Notes: generated by a model not told the origin, from the sequence alone. A DNA stretch of 64,000 bases from Oxytricha trifallax (GCA_000711775.1 ARYC01000679.1:1-64000); one strand, 5' to 3'; shown: positions 38,601 to 52,000, counted from the stretch's first letter. A program made the numbers and translations.

Positions 38601-41326
38601 AATTATTAATATTAATTATGAAACTAATTACTTACCCTTTTTTAGCTTTGATAATATTGATATTGAATGAACTATTAAGCACTCCCATATTGTTACTAGA
38701 TAAGTCTAAACCCCCTCCTCCCAAAGCACTATTGGATGTGGTTGGCATCTAAGTGGTCTATACTAAATTGATATTCCCAATTTTAGAGAGTGCTGAATAG
38801 TTGTTTATGTTACTAGCTCCTCCTGGAATATTGGAATTTGTCTGATTGTGAGTGCCTTAAGTCTATGTCTAACCTATTTTTTATATATGTTATAAAAACA
38901 GAATAATTATTAATTGAGCAGTAAAGCCTATTTCTTATAAAAAATGATTTTGGTTATTTATTATGAATAACCTAGAGGAGTTTGGTTAATATTGGTAAGT
39001 TAATCTTGTGTTAAATTTTAAGTCTGTACTTGAGATTCATCCACGAAAGGCTCTACATCTTCAGAGATTGACGATTCAGACGAGCTGCTCGATTAAGAAC
39101 CAATATTTGGATAGTTTTTACGTGTTTATTTTTTCGTACTTTTATAAATCTATAGTATTTCAATAACATAAATCAATAAAATTATCCAAAAATATATTAT
39201 GTGTTTAAGGAGAAGAGGCACCTACACCAGGTGAGTGCATCATTCCAGGGAATTTGATATGTTTAGAGTTGGCATCATTTATACTTTACTACTGAGTGAG
39301 CATTTTCTGCTATAATATCATTATTTCTTCTAGTGGCTTCTTCTAAAGGAGTTAACGCATTAAATGGTATTTGAGATTGTTCTGCTTGAGAGATAGACCG
39401 GAAGCCATTCTCAGTTGGGTAATTTGCTAATTGTAAAGATTTAGCTCAGGGTACAATCCATTTTACTCTTAATTTATTGCATCCTAAACTTTATATAATA
39501 AATTTATGATTTGAAATATAAAATTTCCTATTATATATTCTTTTAAATTTAATTAAGTTTATAAACCATCGACGACTGTTGGAGGCATAGAAGAAAAATT
39601 ATTCATGGATTAATTATTATGAATATTTTGGGATTTAGTTGGTACTATTTGTGTCTCTAAGTTATTAACAGAGCTCATCGTCATGTTATAATGCAATACA
39701 GTTTTAGTAAATTTTTATATACAAAATCTTATTAAATAAAAGATTAATTATATTGAAGTGGGACTCTCTTTAACCTTGTTTCAAAGTGTCATAGAAAGCA
39801 GATTAAAGTTTTTATTTTCTTTGTTTCATTAATCGTCTGGGGTCCCCAAGACCCATCCCCTCTGATGCCAAAGTCGATCTATTATCATCATATTTATATT
39901 ATTAACATTCATATATTAATAGTTTTAAAATTAGACACTTTTTCTTCATATACATATAGTTTAATACCTTATGGTATAAAAAGGTTATAAATTAATCATC
40001 AGAAGATTGGTAGTAATACCTAGACCCTTAATTTTAAGCCTAAGCACGTCCTCCCATAGTCATAGGTCGTTTACCCTGTAAATTGATATTATTCATATAT
40101 TCACTTCGGTTTTCTTCTAGATTTTAGTTGTTCATATTATTATATGCTGTATGCACTTAAATATTTTACTTGTTCATATAATTAATTATATTTAATGAAA
40201 TGTTTTCTAATTAAAAGAGAAAAAAAATTATCCTATAATTAATATTACCTATATTTTTTCTAAGGTTTAATTTTATATAAAGTTTCATATTAGAAGAGTA
40301 AAATGTATGCGTGAGAAGTTTATTATCAATACCAGTCAGATGTCCAGCTCTACCAAGAATATTTTGATATTCATTATTGTTATTATTTGATGAATAAATC
40401 TAGGGTTCTATTAATCTTTGGTTATTAGGTCTACTCTGATTTTAGGCAGTTGTGGGTTTCTTAAGAATTTAATAGGACTTTTTCGTTGTAATGCCATCCT
40501 ATTGGTATTCTTTGGTTTAGAAATCTGATTACTGTACAAAAAAGTTAAATGTTTTCTGGTAATAATAAGTCGTATCAGGATTATTAATCAAATTGTGTAA
40601 AAAGAGAGATAAATACTGTTAGTTATGAGGCTAGTTATCTTTATTCTATTAAGTGATGCTTCTCAAACCACTCTGAGACTTATCCTTACTCTCTTTATGT
40701 TCAATTGATTCTCTAATACCAGTCATTTGCTTAACCTTTCCTTCTGCGACGCCCTTCTTGTTTTAAGCCAGTGACCCATATAGCTATTTCCCTGCTGCCT
40801 TCGTAGAGCTCACTTAACTCTATTGAGCATTTTACGAACTCAAATTCTTATTTATGTTGCTTGCTTGCTTGCCAGTATTCTACTTGGAAGTGTTGAAGTA
40901 TTAAGACTATAAACGATTGCTTGTCTGTTCTTAATACAGAGTACCATAAGCTGTGTTTGACACTGAACTCACTGCTGAGGAGCCACCTGCGTTGTTATTC
41001 AAGTGGAAGTTGTTGGTTGTGTGATGATGGCTGTTCTATTGGTTATTATTCAAAGTCATACTGGGCTTTTGATAGAGCAATATTTTAGATCTTTAACCAC
41101 CGGAATTTTAAGCTGCTAACTATAAACCTGCTGTAGTATTATAAAAAATATATAATTATTAACTCAATTTTGAGTTCCTAGAATCATGTTAAATTCTGAC
41201 AATATTATCTTAGTTTTAGTAACCCAAACCATCAGAATTATAAAAGCCTAATAATGGTTGCTGTCTCTGATTCTCTGGTTAGAAAAAAGGCAGTTGTGGT
41301 ATTTCGAAGGATGAATTTTATTCCAT
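35632..41326 (-). CDS. Large Gln/Asn-rich protein with Cys-rich segment
   Basis: ATG at 41326 on minus (MEQNSSFEIPQLPFF). Long Gln/Asn/Ser-rich MDSs follow at 41320-40250, 40140-40020, about 39885-39780, 39690-39560, 39470-39190, 39120-38950, 38880-38640 and 38500-38310. An IES (38208-38318) joins this part to NQSCSITKYNYCGVPEHS, and coding continues through a helical, Lys/Gln-rich segment (37580-37200) and a Ser-rich block with an in-frame GGGGTTTTGGGGTT (37080-36720). A Cys-rich segment follows (36580-36420, nine Cys including YGTKCPVSSCCKLSICI). The acidic C-terminus ends at TGA 35632-35634. Three IESs are established. No known family is recognised; the Cys-rich part suggests metal binding. 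TAA/TAG are used very often as Gln. Confidence 0.65.
36965..36978 (+). other. Telomere-like GGGGTTTTGGGGTT inside coding sequence
   Basis: The plus strand reads GGGGTTTTGGGGTT, i.e. 1.75 units of the T4G4 telomere repeat that the telomerase RNA at 41.7 kb would template. On the coding (minus) strand it translates in frame as part of EQPQNPFT. It is therefore an interstitial motif rather than a chromosome end. Confidence 0.85.
38208..38318. other. IES, pointer TACAACTTT (9 bp)
   Basis: TACAACTTT at 38199-38207 and 38310-38318. Excision joins, on minus, EMNNQSC to SITKYNYCG in frame. Without it the upstream part would stop at TGA 38302-38304 and the downstream part would seem to start at ATG 38238. 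Confidence 0.8.
39891..40001. other. IES, pointer ATCATCA (7 bp)
   Basis: ATCATCA at 39884-39890 and 39995-40001. Excision joins, on minus, YYQSSDD to NRSTLASEG in frame. Confidence 0.75.
40155..40310. other. IES, pointer TGTATGC (7 bp)
   Basis: TGTATGC at 40148-40154 and 40304-40310. Excision joins, on minus, NKLLTHT to AYNNMNNQNLEENRSEY in frame. Confidence 0.75.
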
Positions 41327-41637
41327 TAAAATATTCTTAAGAATTAATTATATCAAATTAATATTATTGTTTAGTTCATTATAATGATTATGTTTATTTT
41401 TAAGTTTGATAAGTTATAAGTTTATTTAATTAAAAGTTTTAAGGCACATAAAGAGGAAAAAGATAGACTTTTACTATAATTTCAATGAAATTTGGCATTT
41501 TTGACTTAATAAGTACTATACAGACAAATTAATGAGTCAAACACTAAAGCACTTACTATGAGAGTACCATTAAGATCTTTTTAATGAAAAATGAGGTTAA
41601 ATAAGTCCAAAATCATGAATATTAAATGTCAAAATAT

Positions 41638-41648
41638 TGACCCATAAA
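41638..41648 (+). promoter_or_regulatory. Proximal sequence element of telomerase RNA gene
   Basis: TGACCCATAAA matches the ciliate upstream element of small-RNA genes, TGACCCATNAA as I recall it. It ends about 55 bases before the 5' stem of the telomerase RNA, the expected distance for RNA polymerase III small-RNA promoters. No clear TATA box is visible between them. Confidence 0.8.
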
Positions 41649-41701
41649 TATTTAAGCGGTATATCATTTTATGGCTTAACTACTTGTAGATAATAGTAGA
41701 A

Positions 41702-41889
41702 TAGTCGGCGGAAATCAGTCAGTCATAGCGCTGTCAACAAAACCCCAAAACCGTAAAATTAGAGCAATTCGCCTGGTTCCTCTTTAAAGCAAAACCAGGA
41801 GGCTCCGCCGACTCAGAGGGTACAATGGGCTGAGCAAAATGAAAATTTGAGAGTTTCTCTCCATTGCTTAGCCCTACCTCTATCTTTTT
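41702..41889 (+). ncRNA. TER: Telomerase RNA
   Basis: RNA template subunit of telomerase, about 187 nt. Stem I: AGTCGGCGGA (41703-41712) pairs perfectly with TCCGCCGACT (41804-41813) and encloses the template domain. The conserved ciliate motif TGTCA (41732-41736) lies just before the template CAAAACCCCAAAACC (41738-41752), which specifies T4G4 repeats. Stem III: CCTGGTT (41772-41778) with AACCAGG (41793-41799). Stem IV: GGGCTGAGCAA (41827-41837) with TTGCTTAGCCC (41864-41874), extended by AGAGG...CCTCT. A T5 run (41885-41889) fits polymerase III termination, and a PSE lies upstream. Order of elements and overall size match ciliate telomerase RNAs. It is transcribed away from the minus-strand gene starting at 41326. 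No IES interrupts it. The exact 5' end is inferred. Confidence 0.95.
41885..41889 (+). terminator. TER: Polymerase III T-run terminator of telomerase RNA
   Basis: TTTTT follows directly after stem IV, with no longer T-run within the RNA. Confidence 0.8.
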
Positions 41890-43211
41890 GATTCAGCTAC
41901 GTTTTACAACTTTTTCGTGTTTATGAACTATTTTTGAGAGGGAATGTATTGAGAAATACCGCGATAAAATTAAAATACAAAAAACTTTATGATAATTAAG
42001 AAATCACTATAAACTTTTAATTCTATCATAAATTATGATTTATTGTAACATAATTTCTAATAGATCATCGATTTTAATAATTATTAGTGGGTTAAATTAA
42101 TAATATTAAAGAAATGAACTTGAAACTATCTCAAAACTTCTCTCTGAAATTCTTGAATTCGTAAAGATATTTAAAGAATTCAAGTGATAGTAAATTAGCA
42201 TTTTTTAGCTATGGTTCTAGACTACACATAATGGGATGTGTTCAAAATGCTCAATTTATGGGGTTGTAATTAATATGAATAATTAAAATATATAATAAAA
42301 TCTTATTTTTTACAAAGATTTATTTTTATAGAATTGATACTTAATATAGATACCCTTAATTTGCAAGATTAATCAATAATAAAAGTTCATTCAAGAAAAA
42401 ATAAGAAAATGATTATGAAGAATATCCTCAAGAGAGAAAAGAAAAATAATATTAAACGAATGATTTAGTTAATTTAATTGTTTAAATTGATAATTTAAAC
42501 AAATACATTTAATAAATAATGATTTTTTTAGTAATCAAAAAATTGTCCATGGTATTAATAATTAATAATAGAATATTTTTGTATCATTATATTCAAAATT
42601 TTTCAAATTTTGAATAGCTAGATAATAATTAAATTTTAAACAATTATTTTAATATATTAATCGCAAAATTTTTTATTCCCATTTTATGAAGAATAGTTTT
42701 TTAATATATAATATATTACTACAAATATAAAATTATAATGTTAGATATAAAAATTTCCTTAAATGTTGTAGAAATAAAAGCAACTTTAATATAGAAATTA
42801 ATGAATAAATTATTTATTAAATTCCAAAATATTCTATTAATTTTTAATAATAAAATTTAAATGATAGATCTCAAAATGGTTAAGGAAAGGAATAATACAC
42901 CGATAATTATAAGCAAAAATATTCATATATAAAATAAATTATAAATTTATAATACCACTATTTATTTATTAAAACATTTTTTTAAATTAATTTATTATAT
43001 AAATATCATGATAAACCTAGATAATATAATTAGGATAGGCCTCAGAGACCAAATTACAAAGAATAGAGTTTCTTAAATAAAAATAAATAACCGTACAAAC
43101 AAAATTAGGGAAATAATGACAACAATTCATCTTATGAAATATTTTATTATAAATAAATGTGAGTACTATAAAAAATAATTAAAAATTACAAATTCATTTT
43201 AAAAAAATGAA
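41890..43211. other. AT-rich intergenic DNA
   Basis: No coding frame or structured RNA is supported between the telomerase RNA and the next plus-strand gene. Confidence 0.45.
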
Positions 43212-45415
43212 ATGCCAGAGTGGAAGAAAAAGATACAAGAAAAATACTATCAGAATTATAATTAGGCTATGGGTATTATATTAAATAAAAGTATCTTAAA
43301 ATCAAAGAATATTTATTTATCACAGTATAAAGACAAATTTATTAACTCTTTGATTAATTATTAAATTTCGTGATAACTCTAGTTTTGTCGGGCTGAATGC
43401 TAAGGGTAGTACATTAGAAGCAAATTTAAGTCAAGAATTGTAGTAATACAACGCAGTTAAGAATTTCGAAATAGACCTCAAAGAAGTATCAATGTATGAC
43501 TAAACTTCCATTAAAATATTAAAAAGTTTTCGAATTATCAGTAAGTTTTTTTTACAAAGTCTAATTATACAACTTAAGTTTATCTGAAGTTAATGGGTAA
43601 CTAAAAACTCAGCGATTCTACCTTTTAGATGGGAAGAATTCTAATCGGGTTCATTCAACTTTATATATTCTTATCAATATTCTTATTTTTATTTAAATTA
43701 AAATTTTAAATATATTACATAATTCAAAGGTTGTATAAAAATGAGGGAGTTGATGACGAGGTAGACGATGTATTCAGAATAGAGCATAAAAAGATACGCT
43801 TAAATATTACCAAAATTCTTACTTCAAGACCTGAATTTATGTAAAATTTGGAGAAATTAGAAAACAAAATTCTGTATTATTGATTAAATCTAACATAATT
43901 GGATTAAGGAAATAAATATTCAAATTGTTCACGCATCATTAATATTTCTAAAATATTTGAAATTTTGAGTCTTTTTTAGAGGTTTAACTACATAAGTAAA
44001 ATTATTTCATAAGTTAGGTAAAATTGTATTTAAATAGTAAAATATAGATGAATATAGATATTTTAATAAATTTCTCGATGTAAATATTCAATCTTTAATA
44101 AATATTAATCTATAAAATTTAATTTAATTTTTAACTTTATTAACCTAAATTAATTGTATATTATAAATATTAAATATTATAACAAAATTAATATAACTCA
44201 TTTATAACTTAAATGATAATTGTAAAATTAAATTAAAACTTATTTCTTTAAGAATAATAATTTTCATTCTTTAATAGCTGCCACACAATCAAATTTCAAC
44301 TCTTCTTACAATATATGTTAAGGGAGGCATCGTAAAGAGCGAATAAGAAATCAAATAGCTTATTTTAATTATGATTAATACTAGAATTTATAATTATATC
44401 ATATTAGTTAATTAATAGAAATAGGTCTTCAAGTAATTTAAGCTATCTTTAATTGAAGAGAAAAATGAGCAAAATGCTCTATTTTCAATAGTAATTGCAA
44501 TTATTTATAGAATAATTTTTAGATTTATTATAGCATATACAACTAATGTATTACTTTATTTGCAATGAGATTGGTGAGCAAACTGGTTATTCACAAGGAA
44601 AACTAAAGTAAACAAAGCAGCAGTTCACATCAGCTTCTCATTGATTTTATTCAATTTTGCAAGAAATACTTTGAGATTAAATACGACAAGATAAGATTAG
44701 GTTACTGTGCTCAAATTCTAAAAATTAATTAAATAATTTGCATATATTTGAAAAATATGCACAACGAACCATAATACACATAAAACGTAAATAAAAAACT
44801 AAAATAAATAATTCTGAAGTCCTTAGCAATAGAATAAAAAGATTACATAATTGAGAATATAAACTAAATTTTAATATTTAAATAAATTTAATAAATTTAG
44901 ATTTAGACAGCTAATAGGTATTGGAACTCACCGAGAAAATTATTCTAACTAAACAAGAGGAAATACCTTAAATAGTAAACAACGACATCTTTAACTTGGT
45001 AAGTTGTATTGATATTAATTAACTATATTACTAAGTCATTTTCTGGATATTTAATTGATTTTGTATAGATTGATGTGGTTTGTAACTTAAACAAACTCAG
45101 AATAGCTAACCTTCCAGAAAAATCTCAGTAGGTTAATAAAATTAAACAATCATATATACTATGTAAAGAAAAATTAAACCAAAACTAAATTAGATAGGTT
45201 ATCAGAATTTAAGGATAATGAAAACATCAAATTTTATTATCATATCATTATTGTGATAGAAAATATTGATCCCCCATATAAATATGAACCTACTTAAATA
45301 CACAACGTGTTTAAACATTGCAAAAATAAAAACAATTATCCAGTTATAAAGGAGCTTTATCTGCATCTATTTCAAAACTACCCCTCAAGTGTATATATTC
45401 AGATTTGGATAAAGT
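43212..45415 (+). CDS. Unrecognised protein in several MDSs
   Basis: ATG at 43212 (MPEWKKKIQEKYYQNYNQAM). MDSs follow at 43381-43531, about 43585-43665 (VNGQLKTQRFYLLDGKNSNR), 43735-43880 (NEGVDDEVDDVFRIEHKKIRL), about 44290-44390, 44565-44760 (SHQLLIDFIQFCKKYFEIKY), 44925-45000 and 45065-45140. A last plausible piece near 45350-45410 overlaps the end of the convergent minus-strand gene. One IES is firm (43350-43380). The protein is mixed charged/hydrophobic, not low-complexity, and looks globular and helical. No family recognised. The 3' end is uncertain. Confidence 0.55.
43350..43380. other. Very short IES, pointer TAACTCT (7 bp)
   Basis: TAACTCT at 43343-43349 and 43374-43380. Excision of 31 bases joins KDKFINS to SFVGLNAKG in frame and removes a TGA. 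Confidence 0.75.
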
Positions 45416-45439
45416 AAAAAAAAGCCAATTATTTTATAT

Positions 45440-47002
45440 TCAATGATTTACAGAACTTAACACTGGGGCTTAGGTCAGCAAGATAGTTTAATTAGTTTTT
45501 TACTTCATCCTTTTGAATTTCGACACCATTAGTAAACCCTCCACTAGATTAATTTATTTCCCTTTGTTGAGGAGGCCAGTTCGGGCATCTTACTCATGCT
45601 AACGACAACTAATTAATTGGTGTTTATTGAGAATGTGTTCCTTCCCTTTTGCAAAGTCTACAATACATTTATTGATTAATTAGAAGATTCATTTGTTAGG
45701 TTTCTTAATGGAAAATAATTTTAATTTTTATCGGGCGAACATCAATTAAAATTTACTTCCTATAATAGAAGAAACTAAAACCCTAAAAAGATAAAGTTGG
45801 TTACTGGTTAAAGTTTATTGGAAGTTTTTTCTTAATAAGCCACATTTTAGAAGGCCTTTTTATTTTATCATTTGCAGCGGATTAATTTATAGACAAAAAC
45901 TACTTAAAATAATTAATACTTAAAATTCTTGTCTCATAAGCATTGCCCTCCTTGATTCATCTAATTAATTTCTAAATTAATAAAATAGGTCATTAAGATA
46001 TTGCGTAAGTATATTAAATCATTCAACATTTGATAGTGAATGAGATCAATGTAAGATTGCAAAATATCGAGGAGTCTAAACTTAATATACATAAACTATG
46101 AAAATAGTTTAAAAAATTAAAAAATAAAATTAAACTCAAATATTAGAATATGTGTTTAAAGTGAGGATTTTTAGAGTAATATTATATATTTTAGTAATTA
46201 AGTTGACGATATAAAATAATCGTTCTATGGTAATAGAAAAAAACGATTTTAAATTGTGTAAAATTAATCCTAATATTAAGGTAATTCAAGCTTAGTATTA
46301 TTAATAATATTAAAAACTGCTCTAGTTAAATTGATCTAAAATAAATCCAAAAAGTTCAAAGCTCTATTTAATTTGAAAATCTTTTTTATTTTATATTATT
46401 TATTCAAGTAAATTTAATTTTTAAAGTTTAACCTACAATTTTATGAGTTGGCAAACATCTTAAAAGCTTTAACTAACAAAAAAGGAGACACAATGTCATT
46501 AGAGTAAATCCCTGAATTGGTAGATCTCCTAAGATTCTGCAGAATTATAATATAAATAAGTGATAATATATATTTCATTGAAATTAATAGTTCGCATTTT
46601 TAATTTGCAGCATTATTCTTATCAGGCATCAAATTTAAAATTAATTAACACTTATAAAACTTTTAAGCCAAATAAAACTTGATACTTTTTATATAAATAT
46701 TCTGGAGATCAATAAACTTGATATATTTATACCCATAAATATACGATTGTCATTGTTTTTTTTATATATTAACTAATAGATTTAAATTATAAAATTGTTT
46801 TTTATAATACTAAATTAATTTATAATATACGTGTTTCCATTTCAATTATATAATTCATAGAATAAATGGTTAAAATATGCTTCTAGGTTTTTATAAATTT
46901 GAAAAGGCATCAAGATTCAATAAAGCCAACAGATTTTGTTCAGATTATGCACTCCTTATCTCGCTTAAATTACCAATATGAATTTAATAAGTTAGAGCCC
47001 AT
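45440..47002 (-). CDS. Unrecognised protein, convergent with its left neighbour
   Basis: ATG at 47002 on minus (MGSNLLNSYW; Gly at position 2 would permit N-myristoylation, an inference). Coding pieces: about 46530-46420 (STNSGIYSNDIVSPFLLVKAF), 46075-45930 (LLDILQSYIDLIHYQML, DESRRAMLMRQEFQ) and about 45665-45440 (DFAKGKEHILNKHQLISCRQHEQDARTG split over a Gln-coded TAG), ending in TGA 45440-45442. The middle part is helical and Leu/Ile-rich. Joins between pieces were not resolved to pointers. No family recognised. Confidence 0.5.
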
Positions 47003-47421
47003 GATTCTTAAGCTAGCACAAAATCTTATAATTATTATCATTTTTCTTGATATTTATTTTAAGTAAATAGTTCTTTGAAACATTTTAACTTAAATTGCAT
47101 AACAATCTAAAAGTTATACATTATTTTAGGGATTTGTAATACGAAATATGTAAAATTTAAAATCGTGAGAAGTCTAATTTGTCTTTGAATCCCTGCTTCA
47201 GATTAGGAATTGCTTGTATTGAGAACTGGTAGCAGTTATAAAAATAAACTAATCTATACGAATAAATATATATATATATTTTTATTATATCACCAAAGAC
47301 TGTTATTCTAAAATTAAAATACCATAATATTTTGTAAATGAAATATCAGTTGTAATTTGAATTTAATATTAAAATTTAATTAAAATATTTTTTATATTAA
47401 TATAATAACTTAACCATTGAA

Positions 47422-48045
47422 ATGGCATTCAATAAATTTCAGGAAGAATTCAACAAAGGAGTAAGCAATTTTCAATTATAATTATTCTCACACTTAGATT
47501 AAAAGTTTATATTTAAATTTACAAATGTTTCTGAATATATATATCTCATTTGATAAAATGAAGACTATTTAAATATAGAAACTTTTTAAAAGCGTCTCTA
47601 TTAGATTTTTGAATTGATAGTTTATTTTATATCCTAAGAAAAATATTCCAAAAATATCTATAAAAAATTTTATGAGTTTAATATACTTGGGCAATATAGA
47701 TTATAATTTAAAAATAAGCAAAGCAGAGCAAGCTAAAGATGAAGCGACACCAATCTATATAAAAAGTTAGCGCCCACAAGATCAAATTGATGAAGCTTAC
47801 GGCCCCACAGATATTCTTAAGAAACTCACAGTTATCATTAAAACTGCTCAAAACAAAGAATTTATGATGGATTTGGAGTTATTTACATAATCAAATATAT
47901 TGATCTATTTTTTTAAAAATAATAAGTTGTGTTTTTATAGAATGATTACAATTTTCAACATTAAATACAAGAATATAAATAAATTAAATAAATAAAATTA
48001 TGTGTTGTTATTGAAAAAGATGAAGTAATTCAGATAGCAAGGTAA
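47422..48045 (+). CDS. Short coding segments, possible 5' part of the next gene
   Basis: ATG at 47422 begins a 13-codon first exon (MAFNKFQEEFNKG) followed directly by GTAAGC at 47461. A second segment at about 47650-47895 reads through KAEQAKDEATPIYIK and EAYGPTDILKKLTVIIKTAQ. A third at about 47999-48043 reads VIEKDEVIQIA. It may be a small separate gene or the N-terminus of the giant gene to the right. No family recognised. Confidence 0.45.
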
Positions 48046-49068
48046 TTTATAGCTTGGAAATAATAATTAATTTATTTAAAAAAATTAAGGGCAATTTAAG
48101 TTTTAATTTTTCTTGAAATTATATTAATTTATTTTTATATAATAACATTGACTTAATCTATAAATTAATTCTATCATCTAAATAAAAAATTTAATTGTGC
48201 CAAACTGTTTTTTAAAAAATGAATTAAAAAATAAATATGTTTAAACAAAGATTTGTATTTATAGAATTCTTTGAAAAATCAATATCCAAAATATACTTAA
48301 AAATAAATAAGTTATATTAAATGCAATAATCCAAAGCATATTTAATAATTAGAAATGACTATCAAGGCTATAATAAACCTAAATGAAATCATATTTCGTT
48401 CAAGATACAAATTCTTGCAATAAATTAATTTAAACATTCTTTTTTCTCGATCATATTATGTTCTTATTTAAATTATAAAAATAGAATAATATTTAATGGA
48501 AAATATAAATTAATTGAAAACTTTATTAATTTTAATAGAGCTTGTATATAATTAATACTATTTTGAATAATTTTTAAAATTACAAATAATTACCTGAATT
48601 TGTTAATCAATAAACATTGATATATTATATAATAGAATTAAATATGATTAAAGTTGAAATATGAGAGAATCATAATTTAATACTATTTTTATATTTTTTT
48701 AATTATTTTACAATTTCATAGTGGATTCTTTTATAAAAATAAAATAATTAAATATTCTTAAAAGAATTTCAAGATAGAAAGATTCATTTTATAAGAAATT
48801 TAAATTAATAATTAAGAAAGACTAATCAAGTAAGTTAGGTGTAAATATTATAAAATAACAATATATATTTAAGTTAGAAATGTAAATTTCTTCAAACAGC
48901 CATTTATCTTACATGGAGTAACCTTATTCCAATTCCAACTATTTAATTAAATTATCTTAATTATTTCCATTTTTTACTCTCATGAGTTTAAAAAAATCAA
49001 GTTTTTATATAACTCTCTTTTTACTTTATTAGATTGACATACTTTTTTATTACTATTTCAACTAGATA
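48046..49068. other. AT-rich interval, no firm coding
   Basis: No coding supported by frame length or motif. If the flanking genes are one, this would hold several IESs. Confidence 0.35.
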
Positions 49069-52000
49069 ATGTTAAAATAAGCGAATAAAAACAAAAAATT
49101 AGACAATTCTCTGAATCGAGCACAATCCTATGATTCCCCATCTCATCAGTCAAGTCCTATGAACAAAAAGCAAAGAAATAGTAACAATGGACTTAATTTG
49201 AAATTATCCAGCACGTAAGATGCTGCTGCTTCTACCAATCAACTTCTTATCAATAACTTAAATAGTGTGAGTAGCAGTTAAAACTTTGGTAAAAATAACT
49301 TAAATGCAAATAGCTTACAGAATTCATAGATTTTAATAGATTAATAATGATTTTTATTCCTTAATCATGCTAATCATAGTTATTAAATATATCATAATTT
49401 AGAAATAAAAATCATAGTAATACGTGGGTGTTCACATTTAATATCAAAACAATAATCATCTTGGAGTAAATCCTTATCAAAGAGTTGCACCACTATAATT
49501 AATATATAATTTCTTTTTATTAAAATTAACTTTTATACAAAGCTCAATTTAGCAAATCATTATGGAAGAAGACACATTTTCTCCCATCAATAGAGGAGTA
49601 AACACATATAATTTTAATTTATCAAACATATCGGATGTTTTAGAATAGTTTTACTAATATTTTATTATACCAGATAAATTCTGATTAGAAAGCTAAAAAC
49701 ATTGCTAAAATAGCAAATTTCTACACTTAAAACCCAAATGAAAAATTGCATAATCCTATACTCCAAAGTTCTCAAAATTAATTAATAAGAAAGAATAATT
49801 TCACTGCCTCTCCAAACCAAAGTATCTAAGAAGATCCAAATCATTAATAAATGCCAATGCTGACAGTTAGTGGAAGGCAAAATCACGGGAATCATAATTT
49901 AATCATAAATTTGTAGTAGCAACATTAGCTCTCTCAGAGATAGGTTTAATCTACCACCACTCCAATTAGTCTTCATAATCGAAAAAAGTCTAACACCAAT
50001 TTCTAAAATTTAGCAAATTTGGGTTGGTGATATTTAAGAAGTATATAAATGGGGAAAAATATAACAAAGTATTAATAAATTTCTCAAAATTAAATATCTA
50101 CAACAACAATTACTTCTTCATTTATAGTAATAAAATCATTTCAAAAGTTTATTTAGAAAATAAATTATTAGAAAAAAGAAATAAATAATTCATTGTCTTA
50201 AACTTATTATTCATTTTTACTTTTACTTATATTTTAATTGTTAGCAGCTTAATTATTAATTAAAAAAAAATTAGTAAAAACAAATACTTATCTCCTTTTT
50301 ATCTTATTACCAATAAATTTGAACATTATGAATATTGCATCTGAAGGCAGTAAACAACTACCTCCACTAGATCCAAAGAGCTCCCAAACTGGCAATAACC
50401 TTCAAACCGTTTCTTAGTCCAGACAAGGGAAGAGACCTAGAGTAAATGCAAACATCGGAAGGCTAGATTCTCATGAAAGCAGCAGCCACATGGATCTGAT
50501 ATCCCCTCCTAAAGGCTAAAAGTTTATCGTAAAACATAAAAAAGACAATTAAGGTTTTAGAAATACATCTAATCAGCAATCTGTCAAGAAAATTAGTAAT
50601 ACAAACTTGTCATCTTTCGTCGAAAGCACATAAATACAATCACATGGTGCAAATATTATGCTTACTGGTGCATTGTCTATTGATCGACACTTGTCATAAC
50701 ATAACATGGATTCTTTTAAGAGCTAAAAAAGCATCACAAAATAAAACCTAAACAATATTCTGAATGAATAGCATGCTCAAAGCATTAAACACATTTCTTC
50801 TTAAAGCAAGAAGGCTATGCATTAGAATCGCTAATCACCTTATAGCATAAATTAGACGGCAGAGCTACTATAAATTAATGAGAAACGACAAGGATCCTAA
50901 TAGAACAATGCTAGATAGAAAAAGTTAAGAAGCGTAATTCAATCCTACTAATCACCGACTAATAAAAATAATTAATAGTAGACGTATCTCGCTTAGTAAC
51001 ACTAGGCAGTAAATAGATTTGATGTCAACAACTCCCCTATTAATATAAATGAAAATCAATCAATAAACCCTTAGATCATCGCATTAAGTGGTTATGCTAA
51101 AGGAGACAACTTGTCTAAAAGATTTTTATAGTAGCAAATCTAAACTTACTCCCCTTCAAGTCTAAATTAGTTTTACAAGCCTTAAAGCATGATGAGTCAT
51201 CATATTTAAGATGGAATGTAATAGAAATTTTAAGAGTCAAAATTGAATGAATAAGAAGCCTATCCCCTAAGCTAAAGTAAATAGCAAAATACCTTGAAAT
51301 CTAGCTTGCATGGATAGATTTAAAGTCTAAATAAAATTTAAAAGTAAGATTAAATAGATTATCTGTAATATCTAATATAGTGTTAAACACAGAAGTGACA
51401 GTTTAGGTAAAGTTTCGTCAAACTAATAAATTTAGAGCTCTGCCTCAAAGTTTCTTAATAACAAAAAAGTGAGTAAACAAAAAAAGCATGATGCATTAAA
51501 ATTGAACCTTTCACACATCGAGCGAGGAGCTAGCTAAAATAATGAATCTTAAAATGCTGCTCATTATGAAAATGGAATGCTAACTGCCAAATCAAATTTC
51601 TAAAACCAACAAATGCAAATGTAAAATGTCAAAGCTGTAACTACTAAAAATGGAAAGAAACTGTAGATTAATCTTAAAAAGATCTCTGGTTTGAATAGTC
51701 TTAAAATATCCTCTTCAAAAAATTAAGGAAGTAACATAAGCCCATTCATAACCACAGACGATAGAAGATTATTCAAGCATGAAAATATAGCAATGCTCTA
51801 GAATTAATCTCATGATAATAGTAACTTAGAGTTTACAAGTGCAAGGCTTATCTTAAGCAAGAAGATTGATTAATTATCGATTGGAAGAAAATAAGACAGT
51901 GCTGATTTGTACCAAGCTACAAACACAAAAGTGGCAGATACAAGATTTTCTAGAAACATCAAGAGTCATCATACATCTCAAACATAAAGCGATATGATTG

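Noticed and set aside
40769..40780. Second small-RNA promoter (TGACCCATATA)
   Set aside because: It deviates from TGACCCATNAA, lies inside a Gln-rich coding MDS, and no structured RNA follows.
50328..50330. ATG as start of a separate plus-strand gene
   Set aside because: The AAATTTG pointer pair joins the upstream MDS in frame through this ATG, so it is internal.
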